DNA of 64,000 bases from Epiperipatus broadwayi (taxonomy: Eukaryota > Onychophora > Udeonychophora > Euonychophora > Peripatidae). The notes under the pieces were generated by a model. The model worked only from the letters and a program-made list of their open reading frames with translations, was not told the origin of the DNA and searched no databases. The stretch lies in the NCBI GenBank assembly GCA_028023455.1, contig JAQFVV010012536.1, positions 1,816,001-1,880,000 on the forward strand, written 5' to 3'. Below are positions 1 to 10,454 of this stretch, in pieces; position 1 is the stretch's first letter; each line of letters starts with the position of its first letter. The translations under genes were made by a program, and so were the position numbers.

Positions 1-80
1 GGTGACCTAGTGGCTAGTATAGCTGCCTTCCAAGCAGCTGTCCCAGGTTTGCTTCCCAGTCAACGCTTTGACTTATGGAA
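1..80 (+). repeat. tRNA-derived SINE family 1, 5' edge cut by window
   Basis: The first 73 bases match other copies in this window (41129-41205, 48448-48527 and minus-strand copies at 31351, 34056 and 38491). An A-box-like stretch (GACCTAGTGG), an anticodon-like arm with loop CTTCCAA, and a B-box-like GGTTTGCTTCC are followed by a shared end CAACGCTTTGAC and an A-rich tail. In longer copies the start GCGTTGG can pair with the end CAACGC like an acceptor stem. It is a retroposed tRNA-like repeat rather than a working tRNA, since the anticodon triplet differs between copies. Confidence 0.75.
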
Positions 81-154
81 AAAAAAGTTGTTTTTGTTTA
101 TTTTTCTATTGTGGATTAAATAGCATTATGGACAAATGCAATACTTTTTTTTAA

Positions 155-790
155 TTGGTTGTGAATTTGACACTTGATAGCCTTATGGATTTTATATATT
201 ATGATATAAAATCATTCCTCACTGAAAAAGCCAGAAGCAGAAACCGGTCTGGGATTGGGGATATTCTGCAAAACTTGTTAAGAGTTTATTTGCAAGCTCT
301 TTATATAACATTTGTAATACAAGCTTGTTTAAATTAGGTCATGTGACATCTGACATGATTTTTTTTTATTTCATTTTTTTTACTAAGGCTTTGACAATTT
401 TATATTGATAAAGCTATTAATATATGGTGTATCTGAACTTAGTTCAGTCCCATATGGCTATTTAAGTTAGATAGCTGGATTGGAAGACATATGGATGTCT
501 GAAAATTTCAGATTTTCTACTTAATAGTTGTCTGTTAGATAAAGTGCTGGGCTTGTCCTGGTATTTTTAATCTAATGCTTGGATATCTTAGCACTTCGCT
601 GAGGAAGCCAGAAGCAGAAACTGGTCTGGAGTTGGGGATATTCTGCAGAACTTGTTAAGAGTTTATTTGTGAATTCTCTATATAACATTTGTAATACAAG
701 CTTGTTTAAATTAGGTCATGTGAAATTTGACTTGATTTTTTTTTGTAATTATGATAAAAGAAAATGATTTTTAAAAATACAAGTGAAGAT
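155..790 (+). repeat. Repeat family C, two adjacent diverged copies
   Basis: Two related segments (about 206-355 and 590-745) share the order GAAGCCAG..GAAAC..GGTCTGG..GGGGATATTCTGC..CTTGTTAAGAG..TAATACAAGCTTG..GGTCATGTGA. Further copies lie at 40285-40395 (+) and 52590-52790 (-), and a related one at 23837-24366. The module in front of each copy resembles a type I hammerhead ribozyme. No protein is encoded; the 60-codon open frame here only crosses the repeat. Confidence 0.7.
594..631 (+). ncRNA. Hammerhead-like ribozyme motif (family C)
   Basis: The invariant core is present: CTGAGGA at 599-605, GAAAC at 617-621, and a GTC triplet at 624-626 closing a tiny palindromic stem III (ACTGGT). 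Stem II is weak (only GC against GC around a CAGAA loop, with an A.A flank). Stem I is wobble-rich. The first family C copy (222-243) has lost the core (CTGAAAA). This copy probably cleaves poorly or not at all, but it is descended from a hammerhead. Confidence 0.45.
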
Positions 791-904
791 AGTGGAGAGT
801 AAAAGTGACTAACTTTTTTTCTCCAAGCATTCTATATTATCATCAATGGATAAACGGATGTGTTGCTTAGAAAACTAGTTTAGCTATTTATCACAAGAAT
901 TTTA

Positions 905-1340
905 AAAAGCTAGCATGTATGAATTATGACATGAAATATTTTGAACCTTCATGGATCATCTCCAGTGTTCTTCTTGCCACCATGAAATTTTGCAAACTAT
1001 TTGAAAACAGACTTTCAGTTTATATCTTCATTATCATTCAAATTTTAAATCATTTTAAATGTTCAGCAGCAGTTCTGTTCAATTTGAAACAAAATTTAAT
1101 GTTAGCACAGTGTAGCATTGTGGTCAAGAAACACAAGGTGTATTTCATGTCATAACACCTGATTCAAACATGGTAGCACTTTAAAATCTTTGTACCTGAA
1201 TAGCTAAACTATATCACTACATAACATATGCATTGATTAAGAAATGACACTGCAGTCATCTTCAGAGAGAATCACTCTTTGGTCATCTTTTCACTGTAAC
1301 ACACTGTGCACATGAAATGTTTAAGGATATATGCATTCTC
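905..1340. repeat. Dispersed repeat family R4, diverged copy
   Basis: Shares blocks such as GAATTATGACATGAAAT, a TCATGTCATAACnnCTGATTC block and CATCTTTTCACTG with copies at 2455-2995, 28140-28690 and 34615-34985. The end carries the shared terminal motif (AGTCATCTTTTCACTG) that appears inverted at the other end of the better copy at 28140-28690. It has no coding capacity. The 78-codon open frame inside is not conserved between copies. Confidence 0.55.
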
Positions 1341-1679
1341 TTCTCATGTGTATAACCTATATTAAAATCCATATCATATAAAAATTGCTAGGTAGCCAGT
1401 CATAGTCAATGCAGTTATTCTCAGTATTAGTCGGTAAATAGGTATCTAAGTAATCTTAGCTAGAGAATAAAACAACAAAAGAAAAGTACTAAAATTCTCA
1501 CCAAAGCTTAGTAAGTATTGTGTTTTTTTAATATTACTTTCCTAGATGTTATTAGAGAAATATTTTCCTAAAAGTAGGCTATTTAAAAGGTATTTAATCT
1601 ACAAGTGCATTGTGTGTGAGAAATAAAATATAATAGCATTTTTATGGTGCTGAGAGCAAACTAGTGTGATAGGTTATAA

Positions 1680-1960
1680 ACCACTAAACATCACATGATG
1701 ATCATCTCTTATACTAGCACATAATTGTTATTAAACGAGGCAAAACTCTCCATACAGTAGTGCCACCCTGTGCCAACCAGATTAATCAATGGATGCCAGA
1801 AGGCTTGTGCATAAAATCCCTATCTACTGCCTACTCAGACCAGTTTCTGGCCCGTGGCCTTCATCAGTGAGGAGTCTTGGATCTGAGAGCACTGCACCTA
1901 GATCTTAGTATCTAATGCAACCCTTCAGCAGCCACCTTTTATCTCTACTTAACTGTATGG
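1680..1960. repeat. Foldback repeat family D, partial copy
   Basis: Begins with the family outer end (ACTAAACATCACATGAT), then the diagnostic AAAACTCTCCATACAGTAG and a hammerhead module on the minus strand. It runs into CACCTAGATCTTAG..CAACCCTTCAGCAGCCACC, which recurs at 58537-58600. Complete copies fold into a hairpin because the CTCCATACAGTAGTGCCAC segment returns inverted at the far end (for example 17405/17570 and 59230/59410). It is non-coding and MITE-like. Confidence 0.7.
1834..1871 (-). ncRNA. Type I hammerhead ribozyme motif, intact (family D)
   Basis: Read on the minus strand every element is in order and contiguous. Stem I strand CTCA; CTGATGA (1861-1867); stem II GGCC paired with GGCC around ACG, flanked by one A on each side; GAAAC (1843-1847); a two-base loop TG; GTC cleavage triplet (1838-1840); stem I return strand TGAG. 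Stem I is a perfect 4-bp match directly abutting the core. Stem III (AC/GT) is minimal, as in type I hammerheads of animal repeats. The extra A either side of stem II departs from the standard layout. Confidence 0.65.
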
Positions 1961-2109
1961 AGAGTTTTGTCTCATTTGATAGGTTATACTTGAAGTTAGC
2001 TTACTATAAATACAATTTCTTTTGCATTTCATTAATGCTAAAAATAAAATCTTTTGTATTTCAAATTTTCAAATGTTTGTTCATCTGCTTATCAAAGTAG
2101 TTTTTTTCT

Positions 2110-2222
2110 TCTTTATAACCTAATGCTGAGTGCACTTTGGTGAAGTTTTTCATAATCATTGATATGATAGATTATGGTGAACTTCACCGAAAGTGCACAT
2201 AGTATTTGATTATAAAGTAGAA
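2110..2222. repeat. Short perfect-looking hairpin (MITE-like)
   Basis: Arms GTGCACTTTGGTGAAG (2130 onward) and CTTCACCGAAAGTGCAC (to 2198) are near-perfect inverted repeats, and pairing continues outward through TAATC/GATTA-type AT-rich sequence to about 2110 and 2222. The loop is about 25 bases. It looks like a very small foldback element. Confidence 0.6.
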
Positions 2223-2454
2223 TGAAACCACTTTCCTCTGCAGACAGACAAATATTTTCAAATTAAATGGCAAATACAAACAAAAGGAAAATTCAATCCT
2301 CTAAATGTAAATTATTAATTATGGCTTATATTATGCTTGAAGATAGTATTTTTATTGCTTGTATATACTGTTTGGTAGACTTTTATTTTACAGATTTACT
2401 AATAAATAAACATAAGCTACTTCAGGAAATTAAAATAAATATACATGGTGTGTT

Positions 2455-2995
2455 CCAGTAAAAAGATGGATTGATTCCCTGAACCATCTCTAAATCAATG
2501 CATTTCTCACATAGTTAATATAGTTTAGTGATTCAATAGCATGTCTCAATCATGAATTATGACATGAAATGTGACACTATATTTATACTTTAGTCATGAT
2601 GGCCATGCTACCATTAAATTTTGTTTAAATTAAATAAAGATACTACTGAAATGTTTGTAATGATTCGAACTGAGTGTGGCAGTGAAGCCATAAATTGCAA
2701 AAACATTTTCAAATAGTTCACAAGATATTATGATGGAAGAAGAGCATTGAAGATGTGGAATAAAAGCACTGAAGATGGTCTAAAGTACGAAACTGTCACA
2801 TCTCATGTCATAGAAGAATATGGATATGTTAGGATCTTAAAATATGTGTGGTGAATTGCTATATTATGTTGCCATATAATGCATATGTAGATGCAGATGA
2901 TAGTGATAGATAGCTTGATATGAGAATCAGTTAACTTTTCTGCTGGGCACACTACACATTACTAGTAGCAGCAGAAAATTTGAAAAATGGCTACT
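2455..2995. repeat. Dispersed repeat family R4, longer copy
   Basis: Opens with a terminal motif CCAGTAAAAAGATGGATTG, related to the 28147 terminus of another copy. It contains the family blocks TGAATTATGACATGAAAT, TGTTTGTAATGATTCGAACT and CATCTCATGTCATAGAAG. It is non-coding and diverged. Confidence 0.5.
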
Positions 2996-2999
2996 GCTC

Positions 3000-3582
3000 T
3001 TAGTAATATATTTTCATAAATTTACTTACATATGCTAATTTATGTAAATTATTGCAAATGAACTGAAACAAAAATATATAAATTAGAAGATTGAAGTACA
3101 CCATGACAAAATAACATTGAAATAAAATATAAAGCTTGTAACATCAATTTTAAGAATTCACTATCCATCAGCTGTGAAAATACATTAAAGACAACTAATT
3201 ACAAATCAGAATCAAGTAAAATCTTATTTCATTTAAAACATATTTTTGTTCGAATATTTGAAAGGATAATGGATGTAATACATACTATTATTAAATATGG
3301 TTGCTTATAGTTAATCATCACACACATACTTATATTCTCGCCAACCAATTTAATTTTTATACACTTCATTTTGTGTGTAAGTTAATATATATATATATAT
3401 ATATATATTCTTAGATTAATGTTTATTTAAATTAGCTAGAATTTTTGTATTACATCACTGCATTTAACATTGAAGAGGATCCTTTTTTGTGTAGTGCTAA
3501 AATTTGAGTTTTCTTTATTGAAAGGGAGAGTGTGAGGGGAATATTATAGCTATGGGATATTTCAAATAATATATATATATAT
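3000..3582. other. AT-rich non-coding stretch with (AT)n target
   Basis: I see no gene. There are (AT)n runs near 3388-3408 and 3570-3582. The LTR element starting at 3583 is inserted directly into the second run, which makes its target-site duplication ambiguous. Confidence 0.6.
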
Positions 3583-6500
3583 TGTAACAATATTTATAAA
3601 TTAATATAAATATGTATTTGTAATTATTAAATTAATATAAAAGATATGTATTTGTAACTATAATTTGTAACTATTTTAATATGTCACATTTGTAACCATA
3701 ATAAATATTTAGATAGGGGAAATTATTAATTATTAGATATATGCCTATCCAATCTGTACCATTTGTAACTATATTAATTCATCATAGCATAGATAAAGAA
3801 ATTATAGAATCACTGTGCCACTTGAAAATATCAGCATTAAAGATTCTTGGTATTTATTTATATATTGGGGCAGTCATCTGAACAATAAAACATACTGGCC
3901 ATTGTCATCTAATAAAAATAATATTAAATATAGCAACTGAATAAAAGTACCCACTGTGAGATTCCTGGAGTGCCTTATGCTTATCTCCAATACTAGGTTC
4001 TTCTAACAAAGAATCCTTCCTATTCTTCTTTCCAAATATATAAGACCATTCATGGTCATATGCACACACGGGTGCTATTCATGACAACTTATAAAAAAAT
4101 ATATTTTATAAAACTAATATTATGAAGTTGGAAAGGGATGATATCACTCTTTATTCAGTTTAGCTAAGTACATGTGTTTTCCCATGAGCGCCACTAGATT
4201 GTTTTCAATCTAGATAAGTATCTATTTATAGTGTACTTGAGTTCAAACTCATTCAGTACATATTTATTACACATGACTTGGATGACTATTGAACAAAAAT
4301 GACATTCTTACATTTTATCTATATTGATAAAATTACAAGATCCCAATATTACCAAAGTTTATACTATAGATCAAAGATTCTTATAGACATTGCTAGCTCA
4401 TTAGCGTATATTGATGAACAGACATGTATAATCCTATTAATGGCTTCCAAACAAGCATGTGAAGACCATTATTGATATTGATGGCCATTTAACTAGATTA
4501 TTTATCACAATAAAGGTAATAATGATGATGATGATAATAATATCATAATAATGATAATAATAGTGATATCATAATAATGATTATAATAGTGATGATGATA
4601 CCAGCCATGGCTTATCAATAAACTCACAACAATAAATTCATCTTTATAAACTTATAGGCATCTATTAAAATTATCCTATTTCATACTGGGATTTAATAAT
4701 ACTAATGGTGATGATTGATCATCATGAATCTCTTTGCATAATATTCAATTTTCTATAAACCCCTATTTACTAAAATATATTCATTACGCTAAACATTAAA
4801 TTTAATGATTATAATTTATTAATGATGATTGATGGCGATCATAACTTTTATATAGTATTATTTGAAACATTTTTAACTAATAACATGATATCCATCTTTG
4901 ATGAGGATGATCTAAATTCATGGACACAACACAATTTTAGCTTTCTATGTTGAACTATAATTATCAAAATTTGGTTATTCTCAAGCATAATCCTTAAATA
5001 CTTAAATATCAACATTCTAGTTTACCTATTATTTTGCGGACGCTTAATATTTGCAAGTGATTGCTCAATATATACGAATGGTAATACTTAATAACTGCGA
5101 GCAATGATGATGAATTAAAATGATAGAATTAAGACAAAAAAAAAAAACACAATATTCTTAATAATAACTCGGAAACCAATTAAGATATATAATTATATTT
5201 TATTAACACTACTACTCTTTCTTTCCTTCTTTAAAGTCAAATCGACAATTAAATAAATGGCTTATTAATATAAAAATTTATATAAGTATAAGCAAATAAA
5301 CTTAATATATAGGTTTGTCATTTTTCTTGATATCTCAAAATAAGCTGACTTAAATCAATATTAGAAAAAAAAATACATATTCTATAAATGCTTATTTAAG
5401 ACTTTTCTTACTCATCATATCATAAAATAAATTTCAGGTGAAACTTGTATATGTTATTTCATTTCCATTCAAATGTAATGCCCTACTTTTCAATTTACCA
5501 TTTTAAACTAATCATATATAACCTATTCTTTGATGTGTTTGGATAAGCAGTTACACATTCACGCATTCGGTAATGTTAACATATATGTTTAAAATGTATA
5601 CCCATAAATTACATATATAAAAATATCTTTTTTCTTTTGCAACCTTATAGCGAAAGAAAATAAAATACATATATTAATTTTTAATATGCAACAAGATAAA
5701 ATAAAAATAAAAAACATTATAAATGCATATATCTATAGGTTGCTCATTATCATTAACAACTGAAGAACAATTAAAAAAAAAACATTTCAACATTACAATA
5801 TATAATAAAAAAAAAAAAAAAAAAATAATGAAAAATTTAAGTTTAAAGATTTAAACTATGTTTGTGCTATGTTGTGAGATATTGCAAATAACTATAGATA
5901 AACAAGTCTTTAATGTTTCTGTATCAAAAAAAGAAAATTGCTTTGACCAGTAAATTAAGGTTTACTTTTAATAAGTAAAAGAATAAAATCGGTTAAAGAA
6001 AGTTCATATTTACCCGTCTACTTTTTACTTCTTATTAATGTCCTGAATTTGAATTTTCAGACTGCTTTTCTTTGCTCACCAACAACAACAACAAAAAAAA
6101 AAAGAAAGTTATTGCAGATACTTTTAAGATAATGCTGAATCAATTGACTTTGCTTGTTTCTTCAATTCCATTATTATTCACTGTTGATTGGCTTCCTTCT
6201 ACCATTTAAAAAAAAAGTTATTATAAGTACTTTGAATAAGTAGGTACCGGTGGATTTGCTTGTCTCTCTCCTTTAAAAAAAATAATTGCTGTTGACACTT
6301 TAGATGATTGAGGTAAATCAACAAAAATTTGATTTATGGCTTCAAACTTGGTTCTACATGGCTGTTATAAATTTTCTTTTCCTCCTATTTCCTCTTCTCC
6401 ATTCATTCGAAGGTAATGAGCTTTTAATAAGCCAGGAACTAGAAACAAAGCATTCCATATAGCTTGTGTGGTTGGCTTCAAAATCTATCATTTTGTTGGT

Positions 6501-7525
6501 TATTACTGGATACATGACTTCATAGACAGATCAGCGATTTTGACTCATTCTGTATTAACCAGGAAGCAGAAAAAAATGGTTTAGCAATGCAGAGGCATAG
6601 TATTATGCATAACCAAATATGTTAATATCATTTTTTATAATTATTACTAACTTATAATAAATTCAATCTTGTTCCATTTCTCTCCTCTTCTTTAATATTG
6701 CTGGAAATTGCTTTATATAAACGCACATTTCATTTGCTCTTTTTTTTTCAACTTTCAAAGAGTGAGAAAAAAAAAATTAAAGCGTTCACTCTCTTTTAAA
6801 AAAAAAATCAGAGCTTACATTTCTGCTTAAGAATAATAACAAGGAAGGACCGACTGAGTTGAGTCTCAAAATAATAATAATAATTTGAGTGACTCTCACT
6901 CTAAAAAAATTAATGACTAACTCATCATCTCTCTAAAAAAATTTAAGACTAACTGATCATCTCTTTAAAAAAATTTATGACTAACTGATTAAAAAAATTG
7001 TTTCAATCATTTATATCGCGAATTTCAACCAAAGAAAAAAAAACATCTGGAAATCTTTATCTTAAAAAAAAAATCAAAGCTTCACAAGTTTGACGTCGGT
7101 CACAATCAATAAAGACTTAAAATTGATCGCTATCGTTATCTACATCAAAGCACCTCTTTTGTAAAAATAATCTTAAGATACAGATAACAACAAACCTGGA
7201 ATCTATAGCCATCAGGAATAAGTGTAAAAGCATCTTTGTGTTTGTACAGATGTATTCATTGTTTCACACGTGTACATTTTTTATCTCCTAATCTAACAAT
7301 CTTAATTGCCTTATTTCACACTTTTCTGATTTACTCTATTTTAACAAAATGAAAGTTAAATAAATTTAACACATATTATTTAATAAAAAAAATATTATAT
7401 AATAAATCACAAAAAGAACTGCTTATTCATAATAATAAATCTATACATATAAATCTCTGTATGTATAAAAGAATAAAAAAAATTTTTTTTTTTAAATAAT
7501 TGAATACTATATATATATATCTACA
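3583..7525 (-). repeat. 3' LTR (intact, about 3.94 kb)
   Basis: Directly repeated at 10436-15931. Contains low-complexity blocks (GAT/AAT repeats near 4520-4600, A-runs near 5808 and 6700-7080) but no reading frame of note. Small differences from the other copy include indels in A-runs and scattered single-base changes. Its length is far above the few hundred bases usual for gypsy LTRs. Confidence 0.9.
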
Positions 7526-7539
7526 TTTGCCTCACCCCC
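7526..7539 (-). promoter_or_regulatory. Polypurine tract next to 3' LTR
   Basis: On the minus strand the bases immediately before the 3' LTR read GGGGGTGAGGCAAA, a purine-rich tract with two interruptions, abutting the TGTAGA LTR start. This is where plus-strand DNA synthesis is primed in LTR elements. Its position also fixes the element's orientation as minus. Confidence 0.75.
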
Positions 7540-7575
7540 AAACAAAAAAAAAATTTTGAATATAAAAAAAATTGC

Positions 7576-8802
7576 TTAGGTCATGAGTGCCATTGGTTTT
7601 AGGCTACGTACATTATATGTGCCTTTTACTCCTTCTGACGATTCTAGTACAAATGCATTTTCCCCTTTTCTTTCCTTGAGCATGAATGGCCCTTCATATA
7701 TATTATAGAACTTTTTGAAGGTATGCTTCTGCGGGTCGCTATTTTGCATTTGTTGATGGGAATTATTCCCAGGCCTACCTATGTTTGGTTTACTAGGTTT
7801 CATGGGATAGTGTCGGCCTAATTGGTTGTTTATAATCCTAATGGTGGAGATCTTATAACTATATCTCTCCTCCATCCTAGAATAACCTTTCATTTTCCTT
7901 TCTGCAACTCCCAGGGCATCCAATAGGTCTGCCACTCTCATTGGGGAGTACACATCATCCACTATCATATATATATTCCCAGGCATTCCTATGTTTGGTT
8001 TGCCAGGTTTTGTGGGAAATTGTCTGCCTAACTGGTTTGTTCCCATTCTCATATTGGAGACTTTATAGCCATAGCTCTCCTCCTCTCTATGATAACTTTC
8101 AGCTATCCTTTTGGTAGCTCCCAATGTCTCAAACTTGTCTGCTACATTTACTGGGGCATATACATCAGCAGCTATCTTTAATTCTAAGAAACTAGCTTTA
8201 CTGACTACATCTTTCCTGAGGTCAATTTGTTCCTGTACAGTGGCTACCTTTATTTCTAGGTTATGTATCTCACTGTATATATCCTCTTTGGGATTACACT
8301 GTTCTTGAACAGCAGCTACTTCATCATTTTCATATAGCTTGATTACAGTCACACAACTCTTGACTTCTATCATACATATCTTTACATCCCATTTCTCTTG
8401 ACTGGCTGTCCATGCCTTACATATATTTCTTCCTAGGTTTTCTATTTTTTGAGTTTGTTGACTTATATCTAGCTTCATTTCCTGAGCTTGTTGGTCTAGT
8501 TTATTATCTAACCTTTGAGATTGTTCATCAAATTTCTGATTTATCTCTTGTTTCATTTCCTTCATCTCTTGTGATTGTTGATCAAATTTATTATCAAATT
8601 TCTGATTTATTTCTTGTTTTATTTCCTTCATCTCTTGTGATTGTTGATCAAATTTATTATCAAATCTTTGAGATTGTTGATCAAATCTCTGATTCATCTG
8701 ACTAATTATAACTTGCAACCACTCTGGAGGGCCTTGTTTTACTACTTCCTCCATTCCTTCCATGACAAATTCTTTATCTTCTTCCATATTATTTTTTTTC
8801 AT
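7576..8802 (-). CDS. 408-aa retrotransposon protein: coiled-coil N-terminus fused to integrase-tail-like C-terminus
   Basis: The only long ORF of the LTR element. Residues 24-31 (GPPEWLQV) precede a glutamine-rich coiled coil (about 36-125) built from repeats of a 22-24-residue unit containing KFDQQSQEMKE and KQEINQKFD (starts near 49 and 72). Residues 214-276 and 284-346 are a tandem duplication, both starting VY(A/S)P and ending with KPNIGxPGN. Residues 363-404 (FYNIYEGPF, then VKGTYNVRSLKP) resemble the extreme C-terminus of gypsy-class Pol, after the integrase domain. No zinc knuckle, protease DTG/DSG, reverse transcriptase YxDD or integrase DDE region lies between. I infer a deletion that joined a Gag-like start to the end of Pol. 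The ATG at 8802 is the first in frame; a second in-frame ATG lies five codons later. The frame is intact, so it may still be expressed as a structural or RNA-binding protein. Confidence 0.8.
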   Translation of the reverse strand: MKKNNMEEDKEFVMEGMEEVVKQGPPEWLQVIISQMNQRFDQQSQRFDNKFDQQSQEMKEIKQEINQKFDNKFDQQSQEMKEMKQEINQKFDEQSQRLDNKLDQQAQEMKLDISQQTQKIENLGRNICKAWTASQEKWDVKICMIEVKSCVTVIKLYENDEVAAVQEQCNPKEDIYSEIHNLEIKVATVQEQIDLRKDVVSKASFLELKIAADVYAPVNVADKFETLGATKRIAESYHREEESYGYKVSNMRMGTNQLGRQFPTKPGKPNIGMPGNIYMIVDDVYSPMRVADLLDALGVAERKMKGYSRMEERYSYKISTIRIINNQLGRHYPMKPSKPNIGRPGNNSHQQMQNSDPQKHTFKKFYNIYEGPFMLKERKGENAFVLESSEGVKGTYNVRSLKPMALMT

Positions 8803-10220
8803 ACGTATTTATAAACTTATATTACTGATTGCTTTTCGGCTTTATTCTGTTTGATTTATTATGTTCTGATTTATTCTGTTCTGATTTATTGTTCTGCTCC
8901 CTGATTTCCTATACATCCAGAGTCAAACACCTTTATCTATCCTCATATACCTTAAAATTTTCAACCACTCTTTCTCAGCCATAATTCTCCCCATCAATCT
9001 ATCTATATCTTTAGTGCCTTTAATTAACTTAACCTCCATCATCACTCTTTTTCCTTTACCTATATATGATTGATAAAGTATGAGGTCATAGTACTATTTA
9101 AAACATTTATTTAAGAAAAAGCTATCTCTGTATTAGTGTGTCCTTTTTATGCCATCATTTATCTAGTTTTTCATGCTTTTATAAAACTTAACTCTCTCTA
9201 TGCCCTTTTTAATACACTAAGCAAAAAAGAAAAATTACTTATATAACATATGTGCTAGATTTATAACAGAGTTCATGTCTCAAGTCATTTATATACTCAT
9301 CTATCCTTCTAGAGATCTGACAGATATTGACAGCCAAAAGAATGATTAGCAATTCACAATCATGAGATAGACAAAAGAATTCAATCACTGCACTTAAAGC
9401 ACACAATGCTCCATGAACACTCAGATGATCACCCCAATTCAATCACTCTAAGCTACTACAACCCATAATAGTTTATTGCAAACATTGTTGCATTGCCCTG
9501 CTTACTTCCAAGTCTTAGGGGCTTTAATTCGTCAAATACTGCCTTGCTTATTTTTAAAGTCTTAGAGGCAACAATTATATATCAGTAAAACAAAATACTG
9601 CCTTGCTCTCTCTGGAGTCTTAGAGGCGAAATATTATGTATCAGAAAAATTATGCCTTGCTCTCTCTGGAGTCTTAGAGGCGAAATCATGGCAGGCCTAC
9701 TGTTAACTGCTTCATGATAAAACAACTGATATTATAATCTGGGTTGGAGCAGTGAATGAGATAAATCAATCACCAGTGGCATGAATACATCACATTCTCA
9801 AGGCAATGACAAAAATTCTCCATCCATCATCACAACCGTAACACAACCAACCAAACTCCAACAATCAAATATCCAATCCAACCTCCAAAATCATAAATTT
9901 TCTATAACACAAACTTTTCAAATATGAACAAAATTATTATTCCACACTTCAAGGCTATTAATATTTCTATGCTTATTTAATTGATAAGCAAAATATATAA
10001 AAAAAAAACAGTGTTATTAACTTTAACACATTATAAGTTGTGATATCATTATATTTTAAAAATTGAAACTAAGCTCTATAATGACTGTATTCATTTATCA
10101 TCATCAAAAATGCAATAACAGTAATCATCATCATCTAAACATCAGGCCAAAATATTTGTATACACTAATAATAAAAAAAATTGCACAGAAAAAAAAATAT
10201 TCTTTTTTTTTTTTTTAAAC
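8803..10220 (-). other. Internal leader of the LTR element
   Basis: About 1.4 kb between primer site and ORF, with no convincing coding sequence. It contains a four-unit minisatellite (9495-9689) and AT-rich filler. By position it is the untranslated leader of the genomic RNA, where packaging and dimerisation signals sit in LTR elements; that role is inferred. Confidence 0.6.
9495..9689 (-). repeat. Four-copy minisatellite in retrotransposon leader
   Basis: Units start near 9495, 9541, 9600 and 9654. Each has a GCC(T/C)TGCT... start and a GTCTTAG(A/G)GGC core; the last two also share CTCTCTGGAGTCTTAGAGGC exactly. Spacing is 46, 59 and 54 bases. On the element's sense strand the core reads GCCTCTAAGAC followed by a purine-rich stretch and GCAAGGC, which can pair GCCT/AGGC within each unit, so it may form repeated small hairpins in the RNA. 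Confidence 0.65.
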
Positions 10221-10454
10221 TATACATCTGTCATCACTATATACTACCCATCTCTCATGTATGTGGGGTATTTCAAGCCATTATTTGGCTTATTTCGAGC
10301 CCTAGTTGGTGCGCCATTTGTAACAATATTTATAAATTATACATCTGTCATCACTATATACTACCCATCTCTCATGTATGTGGGGTATTTCAAGCCATTA
10401 TTTGGCTTATTTCGAGCCCTAGTTGGTGCGCCATTTGTAACAATATTTATAAAT
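10221..10454 (-). repeat. 117-bp tandem duplication spanning the primer site and LTR edge
   Basis: Bases 10221-10337 are repeated at 10338-10454 with period 117, essentially identical. Each unit contains the leader start, the primer-binding site and 19 bases of LTR end (10319-10337; 10436-10454). The two open frames of 93 and 66 codons here arise from this duplication and are not genes. The structure gives the element two primer sites in series. Confidence 0.85.
10416..10433 (-). promoter_or_regulatory. Primer-binding site resembling the 3' end of a lysine tRNA
   Basis: Two bases inside the 5' LTR the sense strand reads TGGCGCACCAACTAGGGC followed by TCGAA. Many insect gypsy elements use a lysine tRNA site beginning TGGCGCCCAAC. 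This one matches that start and the GGGCTCGAA T-arm, with an extra base and a two-base change between. A second copy lies at 10299-10316 in the tandem duplication. The match to a particular tRNA is from memory of the family and should be aligned to real tRNAs. Confidence 0.65.

Noticed and set aside
8412-8705. 97-codon plus-strand frame
   Set aside because: Antisense shadow of the coiled-coil part of the retrotransposon protein.
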